NCBI GenBank assembly: GCA_021151525.1
Contig: JAGKXD010000030.1
Location: forward strand, 1-40,726
Direction of reading: 5' to 3'
DNA length: 40,726 bases
DNA from: Cellvibrionaceae bacterium
GTDB taxonomy: Bacteria > Pseudomonadota > Gammaproteobacteria > Pseudomonadales > Cellvibrionaceae
Shown here piece by piece: positions 24,463 through 32,818 of this stretch. Within the stretch, counting starts at the first letter, position 1, and every line of letters begins with the position of its first letter. The notes beneath the pieces are model-generated. The model saw only the letters and a list, made by a program, of their open reading frames with translations, did not search any database and had not been told where the DNA came from. The position numbers and the translations under genes are program-made.

Positions 24463-25326
24463 CTAGGCTTGTGCTTGATTGTGAAACCATTGCTTAACTA
24501 AGGGCAACAAACTTGGTCGCCAAGGGCGCGCCTGCACGCCGAAAGCATCGCGAATTCTGCGGCAGCCAAGCACCGCGCTGAGCGGTTGGTTGTCGGGGGT
24601 TGAATCGATCAACGTGAAGTTGGCGTCCTGATTCAGCAATTGTTGTTGCGCCAACAGTTGCACGAGCTGCTCGCCAAATTCAGCTTCGTTGAGAGCATCG
24701 CCACTGCAATAGTGCATCACCCCCCAATTATCAGAACCGCAGGAAATCTGCTTTACCAGTGCGACGCAAACGCGTACTGCATCTGACAATAACGTCGGCG
24801 CACCGCGCAAACGAGTGTTCAAAATGATGGGTTGCTGGGTTTGAATGGCGCTGAGTAGTCGCGTGAGATGGTTGTCGCCAATGCTGCCAATAATCCAACC
24901 CAAGCGCAAAATAATGTAGCGCGCGGCACTGTGCTCAATAGCTTGCTCGGCGGCAAAAAATGCCTGACCGACTGAGTTAATGGGCGCAGGAATATCTTTT
25001 TCGCTGTGGCTACTTTTGTTATCGGCGCCGAAGACTTGGTAACTGGAAAAGTGAATTAACGGAACACCTAAACTCGCACAAGCATTTGCGATGTTGGCAG
25101 CAACAACAGGCAACAGCGTTTGCTGCTCTGGTGAGGGTAACTCTTCCCATGCAAGGGTATTGATAAGAATGTCGGGCTTGTGCTGCAACAGATATTCGCG
25201 CGTTGCTACGGCGTCCTCCCAGTGGATTTTGGGCGATAAAAGCTGGCATTGCTCGCGCTCCAAATCGTGCTCCAGGGTTCGGCCCAGCGCGCTTTGCGTA
25301 TCGGTAACAATTATTTTTAGGGACAT
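24463..25326 (-). CDS. RmlD-like sugar-nucleotide-reductase fold protein, probably non-catalytic
   Basis: The 287 residues follow the layout of dTDP-4-dehydrorhamnose reductase (RmlD), an extended short-chain dehydrogenase, from the N-terminal Rossmann strand to a C-terminal RRIRDAFG. Two key motifs are altered. The nucleotide-binding TGxxGxLG reads TDTQSALG (8-15). The active-site YGxxKLAGE reads VGQAFFAAE (119-127), so the catalytic Tyr and Lys are Val119 and Phe123. It therefore probably does not reduce a sugar nucleotide. An upstream TTG is possible, but MSLKIIVTDT fits the family start. No other rhamnose genes are nearby. Confidence 0.75.
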   Translation of the reverse strand: MSLKIIVTDTQSALGRTLEHDLEREQCQLLSPKIHWEDAVATREYLLQHKPDILINTLAWEELPSPEQQTLLPVVAANIANACASLGVPLIHFSSYQVFGADNKSSHSEKDIPAPINSVGQAFFAAEQAIEHSAARYIILRLGWIIGSIGDNHLTRLLSAIQTQQPIILNTRLRGAPTLLSDAVRVCVALVKQISCGSDNWGVMHYCSGDALNEAEFGEQLVQLLAQQQLLNQDANFTLIDSTPDNQPLSAVLGCRRIRDAFGVQARPWRPSLLPLVKQWFHNQAQA

Positions 25327-25407
25327 AAGCCGCGTTTTCTCGACAATCAAAAATAGCCTTGGAGTCTGTCAAAGAGAGCCATAAAGATCAATAGAAATTC
25401 CCTCGAC

Positions 25408-25479
25408 CGTAGCCCGTATGAAGCGCAGCGCAATACGGGGAAAGCCCCCCGTAATCCATTTCACTTCTTACGGGCTACG
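25408..25479. repeat. 72-bp palindromic repeat element upstream of kup
   Basis: The ends CGTAGCCCGTA (25408-25418) and TACGGGCTACG (25469-25479) are perfect inverted repeats. Inside, CCCGTAT pairs with ATACGGG (25413-25439) and ACGGGG pairs with CCCCGT at its centre. The GAAGCGCAGCGCAATACGGG wording resembles dispersed short palindromic repeats of proteobacteria. No transposase is present, and only this copy is in the window. Confidence 0.75.
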
Positions 25480-25571
25480 TCTGTCCAAGTGCCTTCAAAT
25501 AACTAGCTGTTGATTCGTGTCTATACTCTGGCACAATGCCCTCCCCTTTTTTTGTTGCACGAGATCAACGA

Positions 25572-27461
25572 ATGAGTTCTCAACCAACCGCGCACAAGTC
25601 CTCGCATCTCGCCTTAACCATTGCCGCCCTTGGCGTTGTGTTTGGTGATATAGGTACGAGCCCGCTCTACGCTCTCAAAGAAACCTTCAACCCAGAGCAC
25701 GGTATGCCGTTGAATGAGATGACTGTTTTGGGCGGTCTTTCGACAGTGTTTTGGGCATTGATGTTCGTCGTAACGCTCAAGTATGTAACGCTTGTGATGC
25801 GCGCTGATAACCACGGCGAAGGCGGAACCATGGCGCTGCTCGCCAAGGTGTTTGAATCCATCAAGGATCACCCAAATTGGCGGCCCTACCTGCTCATGCT
25901 AGGCGTTTTGGGGGCATCTCTTTTTTACGGCGATGCAGTGCTCACACCCGCTATGTCGGTTCTGGGTGCACTGGAAGGCTTGGAGGTAGTTACCTCTGAT
26001 TTCAAACCCTACGTTGTACCTATCGCGGTAGGTGTATTGATTGGGTTGTTCGCTCTGCAGCGCGGCGGTAGCTCCAAGGTGGGCGCAATCTTTGGCCCCA
26101 TCACCATCGTTTGGTTTTTGGTTCTCGCCGCCTCCGGCTTCCACGCCATAGCGCAAAATCTGGTGGTGCTTAAAGCGCTCAACCCCTATTACGCCATGCA
26201 TTTTTTAACCGATCACGGCTGGGCATCATTTATCGTGTTAGGTGCCGTGGTGCTTGCAGTTACTGGCGCTGAAGCGCTTTATGCGGACATGGGTCACTTC
26301 GGCAAAGGGCCAATTCGCACCGCTTGGTTTGTGTTGGTATTCCCTTCCTTGATCCTCAACTACTTTGGCCAAGGTGCTTTAATCCTGCTCGACCCGGCTT
26401 CTATCGCCAACCCGTTCTTCCATATGTTTGAAGGCTGGATGCTCTACCCAGTGATCGCGCTCGCAACCTGCGCTGCGGTCATTGCCTCGCAAGCAACCAT
26501 CGCTGGCACCTACTCCTTAACCAAACAAGCTGTGCAACTGGGCTTTTTGCCGCGTTTAAAAGTCGTGCAGACATCTGCCAAAGAAATTGGCCAAATTTAC
26601 CTGCCGGGCGTAACCACAGTAATGCTCTTGGTGGTTGTATTGATTGTAGTTAGCTTCAAATCTACCTCAGCTTTAGCATCGGCCTACGGCGTGGCGGTAA
26701 CCGGCGATATGCTGGTAACCAGCACCCTCACCTTCTTCGTGATTTTCTACGGCTGGAAGCTGCCACTACCTCTGTGCATCGCCTCAACCAGCGTGTTTAT
26801 TATTATCGACTTGTCGTTGTTTAGTTCGAGCGTGATTAAAGTCTTCGATGGCGGTTGGCTACCTGTCGTTATCGCCATGTCGGTCTTTAGTGTTATGACC
26901 ACTTGGCGCAGAGGCCGCGATATTCTGTTCCAGCGCCTGCGCTCATCGTCAGTGCCGCTTGATGTGCTTTTACCATCGCTTTTTATCAGCCCGCCGCATC
27001 GCGTTCCTGGCACCGCCGTATTCCTAAGCGCTACGCCAGAGGCCACGCCCCACGCCCTGCTGCACAACCTGAACCACAACAAGGTGCTGCATGAGCGTGT
27101 AGTTTTCTTAACGGTAGATGTGACCAACTCGCCATGGATTGATATGAAAGACGCCTGTGAAGTACAGGATATGGGCAACAACTGCTACCGCGTAATCATC
27201 CATTTCGGGTTTATGAACCAGCCGGATATCACCCAAGCTTTGAAAGCCTGCGAACCTAAAGGCCTGACGTTTAACATGATGGAAACCTCCTTCTTCCTCT
27301 CACGCGAGAAGATTGTTCCAGTCGCCACTATTGAAAGCGGCATGCCCATGTGGCGCGAACACTTGTTTGCCGCCATGGCGCGCAACGCCGGCACGGCGGT
27401 AGACCACTTCAACATTCCCACCAACCGCGTAATTGAATTAGGTACGCAGGTGGAAATCTAA
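25572..27461 (+). CDS. kup: Kup-type potassium uptake transporter
   Basis: Kup is a proton-coupled, low-affinity K+ transporter of the inner membrane. The 629-residue protein begins its membrane part with ALGVVFGDIGTSPLYALKE, the family signature, has about 12 membrane segments to residue ~445, and ends with the hydrophilic C-terminal domain with MMETSFFLSREKI, as in E. coli (622). An ATG at 25536 is also in frame, but it lies about ten bases after a TATACT box and has no ribosome binding site. The ATG at 25572 has GAGA upstream. The next gene starts 9 bases after the stop. Confidence 0.93.
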   Translation: MSSQPTAHKSSHLALTIAALGVVFGDIGTSPLYALKETFNPEHGMPLNEMTVLGGLSTVFWALMFVVTLKYVTLVMRADNHGEGGTMALLAKVFESIKDHPNWRPYLLMLGVLGASLFYGDAVLTPAMSVLGALEGLEVVTSDFKPYVVPIAVGVLIGLFALQRGGSSKVGAIFGPITIVWFLVLAASGFHAIAQNLVVLKALNPYYAMHFLTDHGWASFIVLGAVVLAVTGAEALYADMGHFGKGPIRTAWFVLVFPSLILNYFGQGALILLDPASIANPFFHMFEGWMLYPVIALATCAAVIASQATIAGTYSLTKQAVQLGFLPRLKVVQTSAKEIGQIYLPGVTTVMLLVVVLIVVSFKSTSALASAYGVAVTGDMLVTSTLTFFVIFYGWKLPLPLCIASTSVFIIIDLSLFSSSVIKVFDGGWLPVVIAMSVFSVMTTWRRGRDILFQRLRSSSVPLDVLLPSLFISPPHRVPGTAVFLSATPEATPHALLHNLNHNKVLHERVVFLTVDVTNSPWIDMKDACEVQDMGNNCYRVIIHFGFMNQPDITQALKACEPKGLTFNMMETSFFLSREKIVPVATIESGMPMWREHLFAAMARNAGTAVDHFNIPTNRVIELGTQVEI

Positions 27462-27470
27462 CGGCACCAC

Positions 27471-28814
27471 ATGACCACATCGCCCAGCCTTATCGAACTC
27501 GATATTGCCATCATCGGCGGCGGTGTGGCGGGCTTGTGGCTGGCTAATCGTCTGCATAACCAAGGCTATAAACTAGCGCTTTTCGAGCACAAAGCCTTGG
27601 GCAGCGACCAAACCATGGCCTCGCAAGGCATGATTCACGGCGGCATGAAATACACCCTGAGCGGCATGCTTACAGGCGCCTCGGAAACCATCGCAGATAT
27701 GCCCCAACACTGGCGCGCCTGCCTGTGCGGTGAAGGCGATGTAGACCTGCGCAACACGCGCATCCTGAGCGATCACTTCTTCCTTTGGTCTACGGATAGC
27801 ATCACCTCCAAACTCACCAGCTTTCTCGCGAGCAAAGCGACTCACGGCCGCGTAGATGCAGTGCCCGATGAGCGCCGCCCGCCGCTGCTGCGCCACAAAG
27901 ACTTTAACGGCAATCTCTATCGCCTTGTGGATATAGTGCTGGATACCCATAGCTTAGTGACCAATCTTGCCCACAATATTGAGCCTCATTGCTTTCTAGT
28001 GGATGACACCCAAACCCAACTACGCAAAGACGATCAGGGCAACGCCTACCTGCGGATTGAGCGCAATCAAGACGTCATTGAAGTCCGCGCCAAGCGCTTT
28101 ATCCTCGCTGCTGGCCAAGGCAACGCAGCGCTGCTGGCGCAACTGGGCTTAGATAGCCCAGCCATGCAAATACGCCCCTTGCAGCAGATCATGGTCAAGC
28201 ACCATCACCCCTTCCAGTTTTTTGGCCACTGCTTGGGCGCAGAGACCACACCGCGTTTGACCATCTCCAGTCACGCGCTCAATAAGCACGAGCAGGTTTG
28301 GTATTTGGGCGGTAGCCTAGCCGAGCGCGGCGCGCAGCTGCAAGCAGATGAGCTTATCGAGCAAGCCAAACAAGAATTGGCCGAACTGATTCCTTGGGTG
28401 GACTTGAGCGAGGCGGAATGGGCATGCTTGCCGATTAATCGCGCTGAGCCGCTACAAGCCAATTTCGCCCGCCCCGACAATGCCTTTATAACTGCCGCCA
28501 AGAGCTGCAATAACCTGCTGGTAGGCTGGCCAACCAAACTGACACTAGCCCCCAACCTCGCCAACCAAGCGCTGGAACTGTTCGCACAAGCGGGCGTAGC
28601 GCCTAGTCACGAAACCAATACAGGTTTACAAGGCTTATTGCCCAAACCCGCCATTGCCCCAACACCTTGGGAGCTAGCCTTCCCCCCTGCGCTCAGCAAA
28701 GAAGAAGCCTTAATGCTCAAGCTACAGGAGGAGTTGGTGGAAGCTTACGATGAAGAGCAGGATGAGCCCTACGGCGTAGAAAGCTTCACGGACAATAACA
28801 AGGAGCAGCCTTAA
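27471..28814 (+). CDS. FAD-dependent oxidoreductase, DAO family
   Basis: This 447-residue protein of the D-amino-acid-oxidase-like family has an N-terminal Rossmann motif, IAIIGGGVAGLWLANRL (GGGVAG at 16-21). The conserved SQGMIHGGMKYTL near residue 60 resembles the loop of glycerol-3-phosphate and hydroxyglutarate oxidases, and a FILAAGQGN motif marks the second FAD-binding segment. The C-terminal 30 residues are acidic and variable. It lacks a signal peptide, so it is cytoplasmic or membrane-associated. It starts 9 bases after kup and its TAATG overlaps the aldo/keto reductase, so these two are translationally coupled and may act in sequence. Substrate not recognisable. Confidence 0.75.
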   Translation: MTTSPSLIELDIAIIGGGVAGLWLANRLHNQGYKLALFEHKALGSDQTMASQGMIHGGMKYTLSGMLTGASETIADMPQHWRACLCGEGDVDLRNTRILSDHFFLWSTDSITSKLTSFLASKATHGRVDAVPDERRPPLLRHKDFNGNLYRLVDIVLDTHSLVTNLAHNIEPHCFLVDDTQTQLRKDDQGNAYLRIERNQDVIEVRAKRFILAAGQGNAALLAQLGLDSPAMQIRPLQQIMVKHHHPFQFFGHCLGAETTPRLTISSHALNKHEQVWYLGGSLAERGAQLQADELIEQAKQELAELIPWVDLSEAEWACLPINRAEPLQANFARPDNAFITAAKSCNNLLVGWPTKLTLAPNLANQALELFAQAGVAPSHETNTGLQGLLPKPAIAPTPWELAFPPALSKEEALMLKLQEELVEAYDEEQDEPYGVESFTDNNKEQP

Positions 28815-29650
28815 TGCTCCCGCAAACACAGCTCGGCAAAACCGATATACGCATTAGCCGCTTGGGATTGGGCACCGTTAAATTTGGTCGCAACCAAAGC
28901 GTGAAATACCCAGAAGCTTTTGAACTGCCCAGCGATGACGACGCCCGTGCCCTGCTTCATAGCGCGCGCGATTACGGCATCAACCTACTAGACACTGCAC
29001 CAGCCTACGGGGTGAGCGAAGAACGCCTCGGTTACCTGCTGCGCGGTGAGCGCAAAGACTGGGTAATTTGCACCAAAGCCGGTGAAGAATTCAGCCGCAA
29101 TTACGATGGCGAGGGCACATCCAATTTTGACTTTGAACCCGCGTTATTGCGCTTGAGCGTCGAGCGCAGCTTGCGTCGCTTACGCACGGATTATCTCGAT
29201 ATAGTGTTGATTCACTCTGATGGCAACGACAGTCATTTGATTCATCACCACCAAGTTCTGCACACACTTGCACAATTGAAACGCGAAGGCTGGATTCGTG
29301 CGTTCGGCATGTCCACCAAAACCTTGGAAGGCGGGCTCATCTGTGCCGCAGAAGCCGATGTGGTTATGGCAACATTTGATCCGAAACAAGACGATGACTT
29401 AGCACTTATGCGATCCTGTGAAACCAACAACACTGGCGTGTTGCTCAAAAAAATCTTCAACAGCGGCCACCTGCTCAGCGAAAACGACAGTAAAAAAACG
29501 GCTAACGCCATCATTGAACAGCAAATGAAAGTAATTTTTGCACAGAACGCCGTTAACAGTGCCATAATCGGCACCCTTAATTGCCAACACCTGCGCAGCA
29601 ACGTTGAGTGCGCACTTTTGGGTCTGGCAGAAAATTCCAAACTGGCGTAA
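28814..29650 (+). CDS. Aldo/keto reductase
   Basis: This 278-residue NAD(P)H-dependent carbonyl reductase has the (beta/alpha)8 family signature. The catalytic tetrad is visible: Asp and Tyr in LLDTAPAYGVSEERLG, Lys in VICTKAGEE and His in LIHSDG. Length is at the short end of the family. Its ATG shares one base with the stop of the FAD oxidoreductase (TAATG), so the two gene products are probably made together. The substrate is unknown. hisI follows after 19 bases. Confidence 0.85.
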   Translation: MLPQTQLGKTDIRISRLGLGTVKFGRNQSVKYPEAFELPSDDDARALLHSARDYGINLLDTAPAYGVSEERLGYLLRGERKDWVICTKAGEEFSRNYDGEGTSNFDFEPALLRLSVERSLRRLRTDYLDIVLIHSDGNDSHLIHHHQVLHTLAQLKREGWIRAFGMSTKTLEGGLICAAEADVVMATFDPKQDDDLALMRSCETNNTGVLLKKIFNSGHLLSENDSKKTANAIIEQQMKVIFAQNAVNSAIIGTLNCQHLRSNVECALLGLAENSKLA

Positions 29651-29669
29651 GCCTTAAGATACAGACGAT

Positions 29670-30059
29670 ATGAGCAATTCCCTTTCTTGGTTAGAGCAAG
29701 TGCGCTGGAACAGCGATGGCCTTGTTCCCGCTATTGCGCAAGATGCCAAAACCGGCCGAATTCTGATGATGGCATGGATGAACCGCGAAGCACTGGAAGC
29801 CACGGCTAAACTCAAACAAGCCGTATACTTTTCACGTTCGCGCAACAAACTCTGGCACAAAGGCGAAACCTCACACCATGTACAAAACGTGCAAGAAATC
29901 CGTTTGGATTGCGATGAAGATGTGATCGTACTCATGGTGGAACAAATCGGCGGCATCGCCTGTCACACAGGCAGAGAGTCTTGCTTTTATCGCGTGTTTA
30001 ACAACGGCGAATGGGAAGTGGTTGAGCCGGTTTTAAAAGACCCGAGCGAAATTTATTAA
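29670..30059 (+). CDS. hisI: Phosphoribosyl-AMP cyclohydrolase
   Basis: HisI opens the adenine ring of phosphoribosyl-AMP, the third step of histidine synthesis. The 129-residue single-domain form (fused to HisE in E. coli) has the Mg-binding DCDED at 80-84 and the zinc cysteines Cys81, Cys98 and Cys105 in the usual CHTGxxSC pattern. hisE follows 61 bases downstream, then tatABC, an order shared with Pseudomonas. Confidence 0.96.
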   Translation: MSNSLSWLEQVRWNSDGLVPAIAQDAKTGRILMMAWMNREALEATAKLKQAVYFSRSRNKLWHKGETSHHVQNVQEIRLDCDEDVIVLMVEQIGGIACHTGRESCFYRVFNNGEWEVVEPVLKDPSEIY

Positions 30060-30120
30060 TCGACAGATTAATCAGAATCGAAAGAATTAAAAGCGGCAAA
30101 AAAGTATCAAGAGACGCACC

Positions 30121-30465
30121 ATGAGCAACGATATTCTCAAGCAATTAACGGACATTCTGGAAGCGCGCAAACAAATTGCTGATGCTGAGACATCCTACGT
30201 CGCCAGCTTGCACCAAAAAGGTTTAAATAAAATTTTGGAAAAAGTCGGTGAGGAGTGCACCGAAACTATTTTAGCCGCAAAGGATGCCCAAACCAGCGGC
30301 GACAATTCCGACGTGATTTACGAAACCGCTGATCTCTGGTTCCACAGTTTGGTGATGCTCTCCCACTTGGGTGAAAACGCCGATGCGGTACTCAAGGAGT
30401 TAGCACGACGTTTTAATATTTCCGGGCACGATGAAAAAGCATCGCGCACTAGCAACAATCATTAA
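30121..30465 (+). CDS. hisE: Phosphoribosyl-ATP diphosphatase
   Basis: HisE hydrolyses phosphoribosyl-ATP to phosphoribosyl-AMP, the step before HisI. The 114-residue all-helical MazG-like protein has KVGEECTETILAAKD near residue 40 with its metal-binding Glu pair, and the downstream ETADLWFHSLVML with conserved Asp. AAGAGA precedes the ATG. tatA starts 18 bases after the stop, so histidine and Tat genes are probably on one transcript. Confidence 0.95.
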   Translation: MSNDILKQLTDILEARKQIADAETSYVASLHQKGLNKILEKVGEECTETILAAKDAQTSGDNSDVIYETADLWFHSLVMLSHLGENADAVLKELARRFNISGHDEKASRTSNNH

Positions 30466-30483
30466 TTTTTTAACGAGGCGTTT

Positions 30484-30762
30484 ATGACTGCTCACATTTT
30501 TGCCGGCAACTTCGGTAGCCCAATGCAACTTTTAATTCTGTTAGTGATTGTGTTGATATTTTTCGGTGGCAATCGTTTGCGTAATTTAGGCGGCGATTTA
30601 GGCGGTGCCATCAAAGGCTTTAAAAAAGCCATGAGCGAAGGCGACAAAGAAAAAGAACAGGAAAAGCTCAACGCCGAATCGCAAAAAATTATTGAAGGCT
30701 CTGTTGAGAAAAGCACTGCAGAGAAAGATAAAGTTACTGCTGAAAAAGATCAGCATAAATAA
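30484..30762 (+). CDS. tatA: Twin-arginine translocase subunit TatA
   Basis: TatA oligomers form the channel for folded Tat substrates. The 92 residues have a single N-terminal membrane helix (about 14-28), a hinge FFGGNRLRNLGG, the amphipathic helix GGAIKGFKKAM and an acidic/basic tail. GAGGCG stands before the ATG at 30484, so the N-terminus is about eight residues longer than the typical protein. A second Met (14) could also start translation. A large inverted repeat lies between tatA and tatB. Confidence 0.95.
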   Translation: MTAHIFAGNFGSPMQLLILLVIVLIFFGGNRLRNLGGDLGGAIKGFKKAMSEGDKEKEQEKLNAESQKIIEGSVEKSTAEKDKVTAEKDQHK

Positions 30763-30792
30763 CTTGCAAACATTCACCGCTGTACATTTTTT

Positions 30793-30833
30793 AGGAAGTC
30801 GTCATGCCCGCGCAGCGAGAATGACGACTTCCT
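30793..30833 (+). repeat. 13-bp inverted repeat between tatA and tatB
   Basis: AGGAAGTCGTCAT (30793-30805) and ATGACGACTTCCT (30821-30833) are perfect complements with a 15-base loop. The GTCAT...ATGAC core with a GCGCAGCG loop resembles dispersed proteobacterial palindromes. There is no T run, so read-through to tatB is likely, but 3' exonuclease protection of tatA mRNA is plausible. Confidence 0.75.
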
Positions 30834-30865
30834 GCTTAAGTTAATTACCGACAAAGGCAAACCCC

Positions 30866-31351
30866 GTGTTCGACATTGGCTTTTCTGAAATAGTTGTTTG
30901 CGCAATTGTTGCGCTCATCGTCATAGGCCCGGAGCGCATGCCTGAAGCAGTGCGCACTGTAGGCTTGTGGATTGGCCGACTGAAACGCAGCCTGCGCGAA
31001 ACACGCTCTGAAATTGAACGTCAAATTGGCGTGGACGATATTCGTCGCCAATTGCACAATGAAGATATTATGCGCAGCTTAGAAGACGCGCGTCGCGATA
31101 TGGATAAGGTTATCGCCGAGACTCAACAAACAATTAATTCAACCGCTGAAACGATTGACTCCACCGCTGAAGTCGTCACGCGCGAATATAAAAGCGAACC
31201 GGATTTGCCCTATCATTCCCACGCAGAAGAGCAAGCGACTGCGCAACAGGCGCAATTACCGGATGCAACACTCGAGCAATTAAATCCAAATATTGAAACC
31301 AAAACACCCGCACACTCCGCAGAACCTACAGACAAAAAAGCAGCGCTATGA
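30866..31351 (+). CDS. tatB: Twin-arginine translocase subunit TatB
   Basis: TatB forms the substrate receptor with TatC. The 161-residue protein has a membrane helix at about 5-20, with Glu8 (FSEIVV) and GPERMPE as in the family, then an amphipathic helix and a long polar tail. The start is GTG at 30866 with AAAGG upstream. The stop overlaps the ATG of tatC by four bases, which fits their 1:1 complex. Confidence 0.95.
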   Translation: MFDIGFSEIVVCAIVALIVIGPERMPEAVRTVGLWIGRLKRSLRETRSEIERQIGVDDIRRQLHNEDIMRSLEDARRDMDKVIAETQQTINSTAETIDSTAEVVTREYKSEPDLPYHSHAEEQATAQQAQLPDATLEQLNPNIETKTPAHSAEPTDKKAAL

Positions 31352-32106
31352 CCTCGGCCGAAAACGATAAAGAACTCCCCTTAGTTCAGCACCTGATTGA
31401 ATTGCGCACCCGCCTCTTGCGGACTATTGTCGTTATATTTGCGCTCTTTTTAGGTCTCTACGCTTTTTTCGCTAATGACATTTACGCGATTGTCTCAGCG
31501 CCGTTGATGAAATTATTGCCAGCGAACGCAAGCATGATTGCCACCGATATTACCTCGCCATTGTTAACTCCCATGAAGCTCACTTTTTTTGTGGCATTGG
31601 TCTTGGCAATTCCCTATATCCTCTACCAAATCTGGGCCTTTGTTGCGCCGGGTTTATACAAACACGAAAAGCGTATCGCCTTGCCCATTTTGGTAAGTAG
31701 CGTGTTGTTGTTTTACGTGGGCATGGCCTTCGCGTATTTTTTAATTTTCCCGCTGATATTTAAAATCACTACGCAGTCAGGATTAGTTGGCGTTACTGCC
31801 ATGACAGATATTTCAAAGTATCTGGATTTTGTACTGCACATGTTTTTTGCGTTTGGATTTATTTTTGAAATTCCCGTCGCTACAGTACTGCTAATTTATG
31901 CGCGGGTTATGTCGGCAAGATCGCTGATAAAAAAACGCCCCTACGTGATTCTGGGATGCTTTGTTGTAGGTATGATCCTCACCCCGCCCGATGTCACCTC
32001 TCAATGTTTGCTCGCCATTCCCATGTGGGCACTGTTTGAAATCGGTGTTTATATAGGTTTGTTTATTGAGAATCGCCGCAATAAACAAGAATTAGAGGCG
32101 GAGTAA
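31348..32106 (+). CDS. tatC: Twin-arginine translocase subunit TatC
   Basis: TatC is the six-helix core that recognises twin-arginine signals. The 252 residues include HLIELRTRLLRTI near the start, the conserved PYILYQIWAFVAPGLYKHEKR (loop with the signal-binding Glu region) and six membrane segments. It overlaps tatB by four bases. The stop codon TAA falls in the loop of an 8-bp hairpin that ends the operon. Confidence 0.97.
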   Translation: MTSAENDKELPLVQHLIELRTRLLRTIVVIFALFLGLYAFFANDIYAIVSAPLMKLLPANASMIATDITSPLLTPMKLTFFVALVLAIPYILYQIWAFVAPGLYKHEKRIALPILVSSVLLFYVGMAFAYFLIFPLIFKITTQSGLVGVTAMTDISKYLDFVLHMFFAFGFIFEIPVATVLLIYARVMSARSLIKKRPYVILGCFVVGMILTPPDVTSQCLLAIPMWALFEIGVYIGLFIENRRNKQELEAE

Positions 32107-32114
32107 TCCGCCTC
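32095..32114. terminator. GTAA-loop hairpin at the convergent end of tatC
   Basis: GAGGCGGA pairs perfectly with TCCGCCTC around the tetraloop GTAA. The loop contains two bases of the tatC stop and the stem includes the last bases of the DUF2061 gene. There is no T run, so this is a compact bidirectional barrier rather than a classical terminator. Confidence 0.5.
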
Positions 32115-32322
32115 ACACCCGGCTCGCAAAAATCTCCGTCAACTCCGCTTTATTTTCCTCCAGCTTAAGCCACGCCTTTTCGTGAAAGAAAAACACTACT
32201 GTGTTGATGGCTGGTTCTACCAAAGCGATTGTTCCGCCCACTAAAGCACTGCCCGTTAAGGCATAGCCCACCGAGAAGGCCACGCCGAAGTGTAAGGTTG
32301 CGAATGTCATTGTCTTGGCCAT
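32113..32322 (-). CDS. DUF2061 small membrane protein
   Basis: This 69-residue protein has two membrane segments separated by the family's turn: KTMTFATLHFGVAFSVGYALTG, then a segment including VGGTIALVEPAINTVVFFFHEKAW. These are traits of DUF2061 proteins, whose function is unknown. GAGGACAGGG lies before the ATG at 32322. It ends seven bases from the tatC stop, in the opposite direction. Confidence 0.85.
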   Translation of the reverse strand: MAKTMTFATLHFGVAFSVGYALTGSALVGGTIALVEPAINTVVFFFHEKAWLKLEENKAELTEIFASRV

Positions 32323-32432
32323 AACCCTGTCCTCAATAATTGGAAAGTCAGGACTTATACTAGGGCAGACAGCAATGGAGAAAAAGACAATTAAAGAAAT
32401 AGTATCGATTGTAAAATTCTATTAATGGAGAC

Positions 32433-32460
32433 AAAAAAATACCTCCGAAGAGGCATTTTT
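32433..32460 (-). terminator. Terminator of the small membrane protein gene
   Basis: AAAAAT/ATTTTT and CCTC/GAGG pair with one mismatch around CGAA (TTCG on the minus strand), followed on the minus strand by Ts. It lies 15 bases after the stop at 32475. Confidence 0.8.
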
Positions 32461-32474
32461 GTTCGCAGCGACTT

Positions 32475-32669
32475 TTAAGAAATTGCTTCTTTTTTGTTGC
32501 CAATCAGCCACAAAGCGCCGCCTACGACGACCAAACCGATACGTATCGCCCAACCCACGGTTGGTCCCCACATATCAATCCAGGCCAAAATGATAAATTG
32601 CATTTGCAAAAAATAGAGCACAATTGCGCCCACACCGAAGAAAAATAAATTACCGCCTAATGACTTCAT
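32475..32669 (-). CDS. Small two-helix membrane protein, unknown function
   Basis: This 64-residue protein has two predicted membrane helices (about 8-30 and 40-58). It opens MKSLGGNLFFFGVGAIVLYFLQ and ends in a Lys/Glu tail. AGGAGT stands six bases before the ATG at 32669, and a terminator follows directly, so it is very probably a real gene. I do not recognise a named family. Its neighbours are the DUF2061 gene and the CYTH gene, each in its own unit. Confidence 0.75.
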   Translation of the reverse strand: MKSLGGNLFFFGVGAIVLYFLQMQFIILAWIDMWGPTVGWAIRIGLVVVGGALWLIGNKKEAIS

Positions 32670-32818
32670 TCCATACTCCTAAAGCTATTGTTTATTGTGA
32701 ATTCCTGTAGGCTGCCTTAATCCCAAGCAACCACCGGCAGACTAAACTAAAGCCCGGCACTAATTCAACTTTTAGCGCTGGCAATAAGTTGTAACAAGTC
32801 ACATTGAAATAAAAGATT

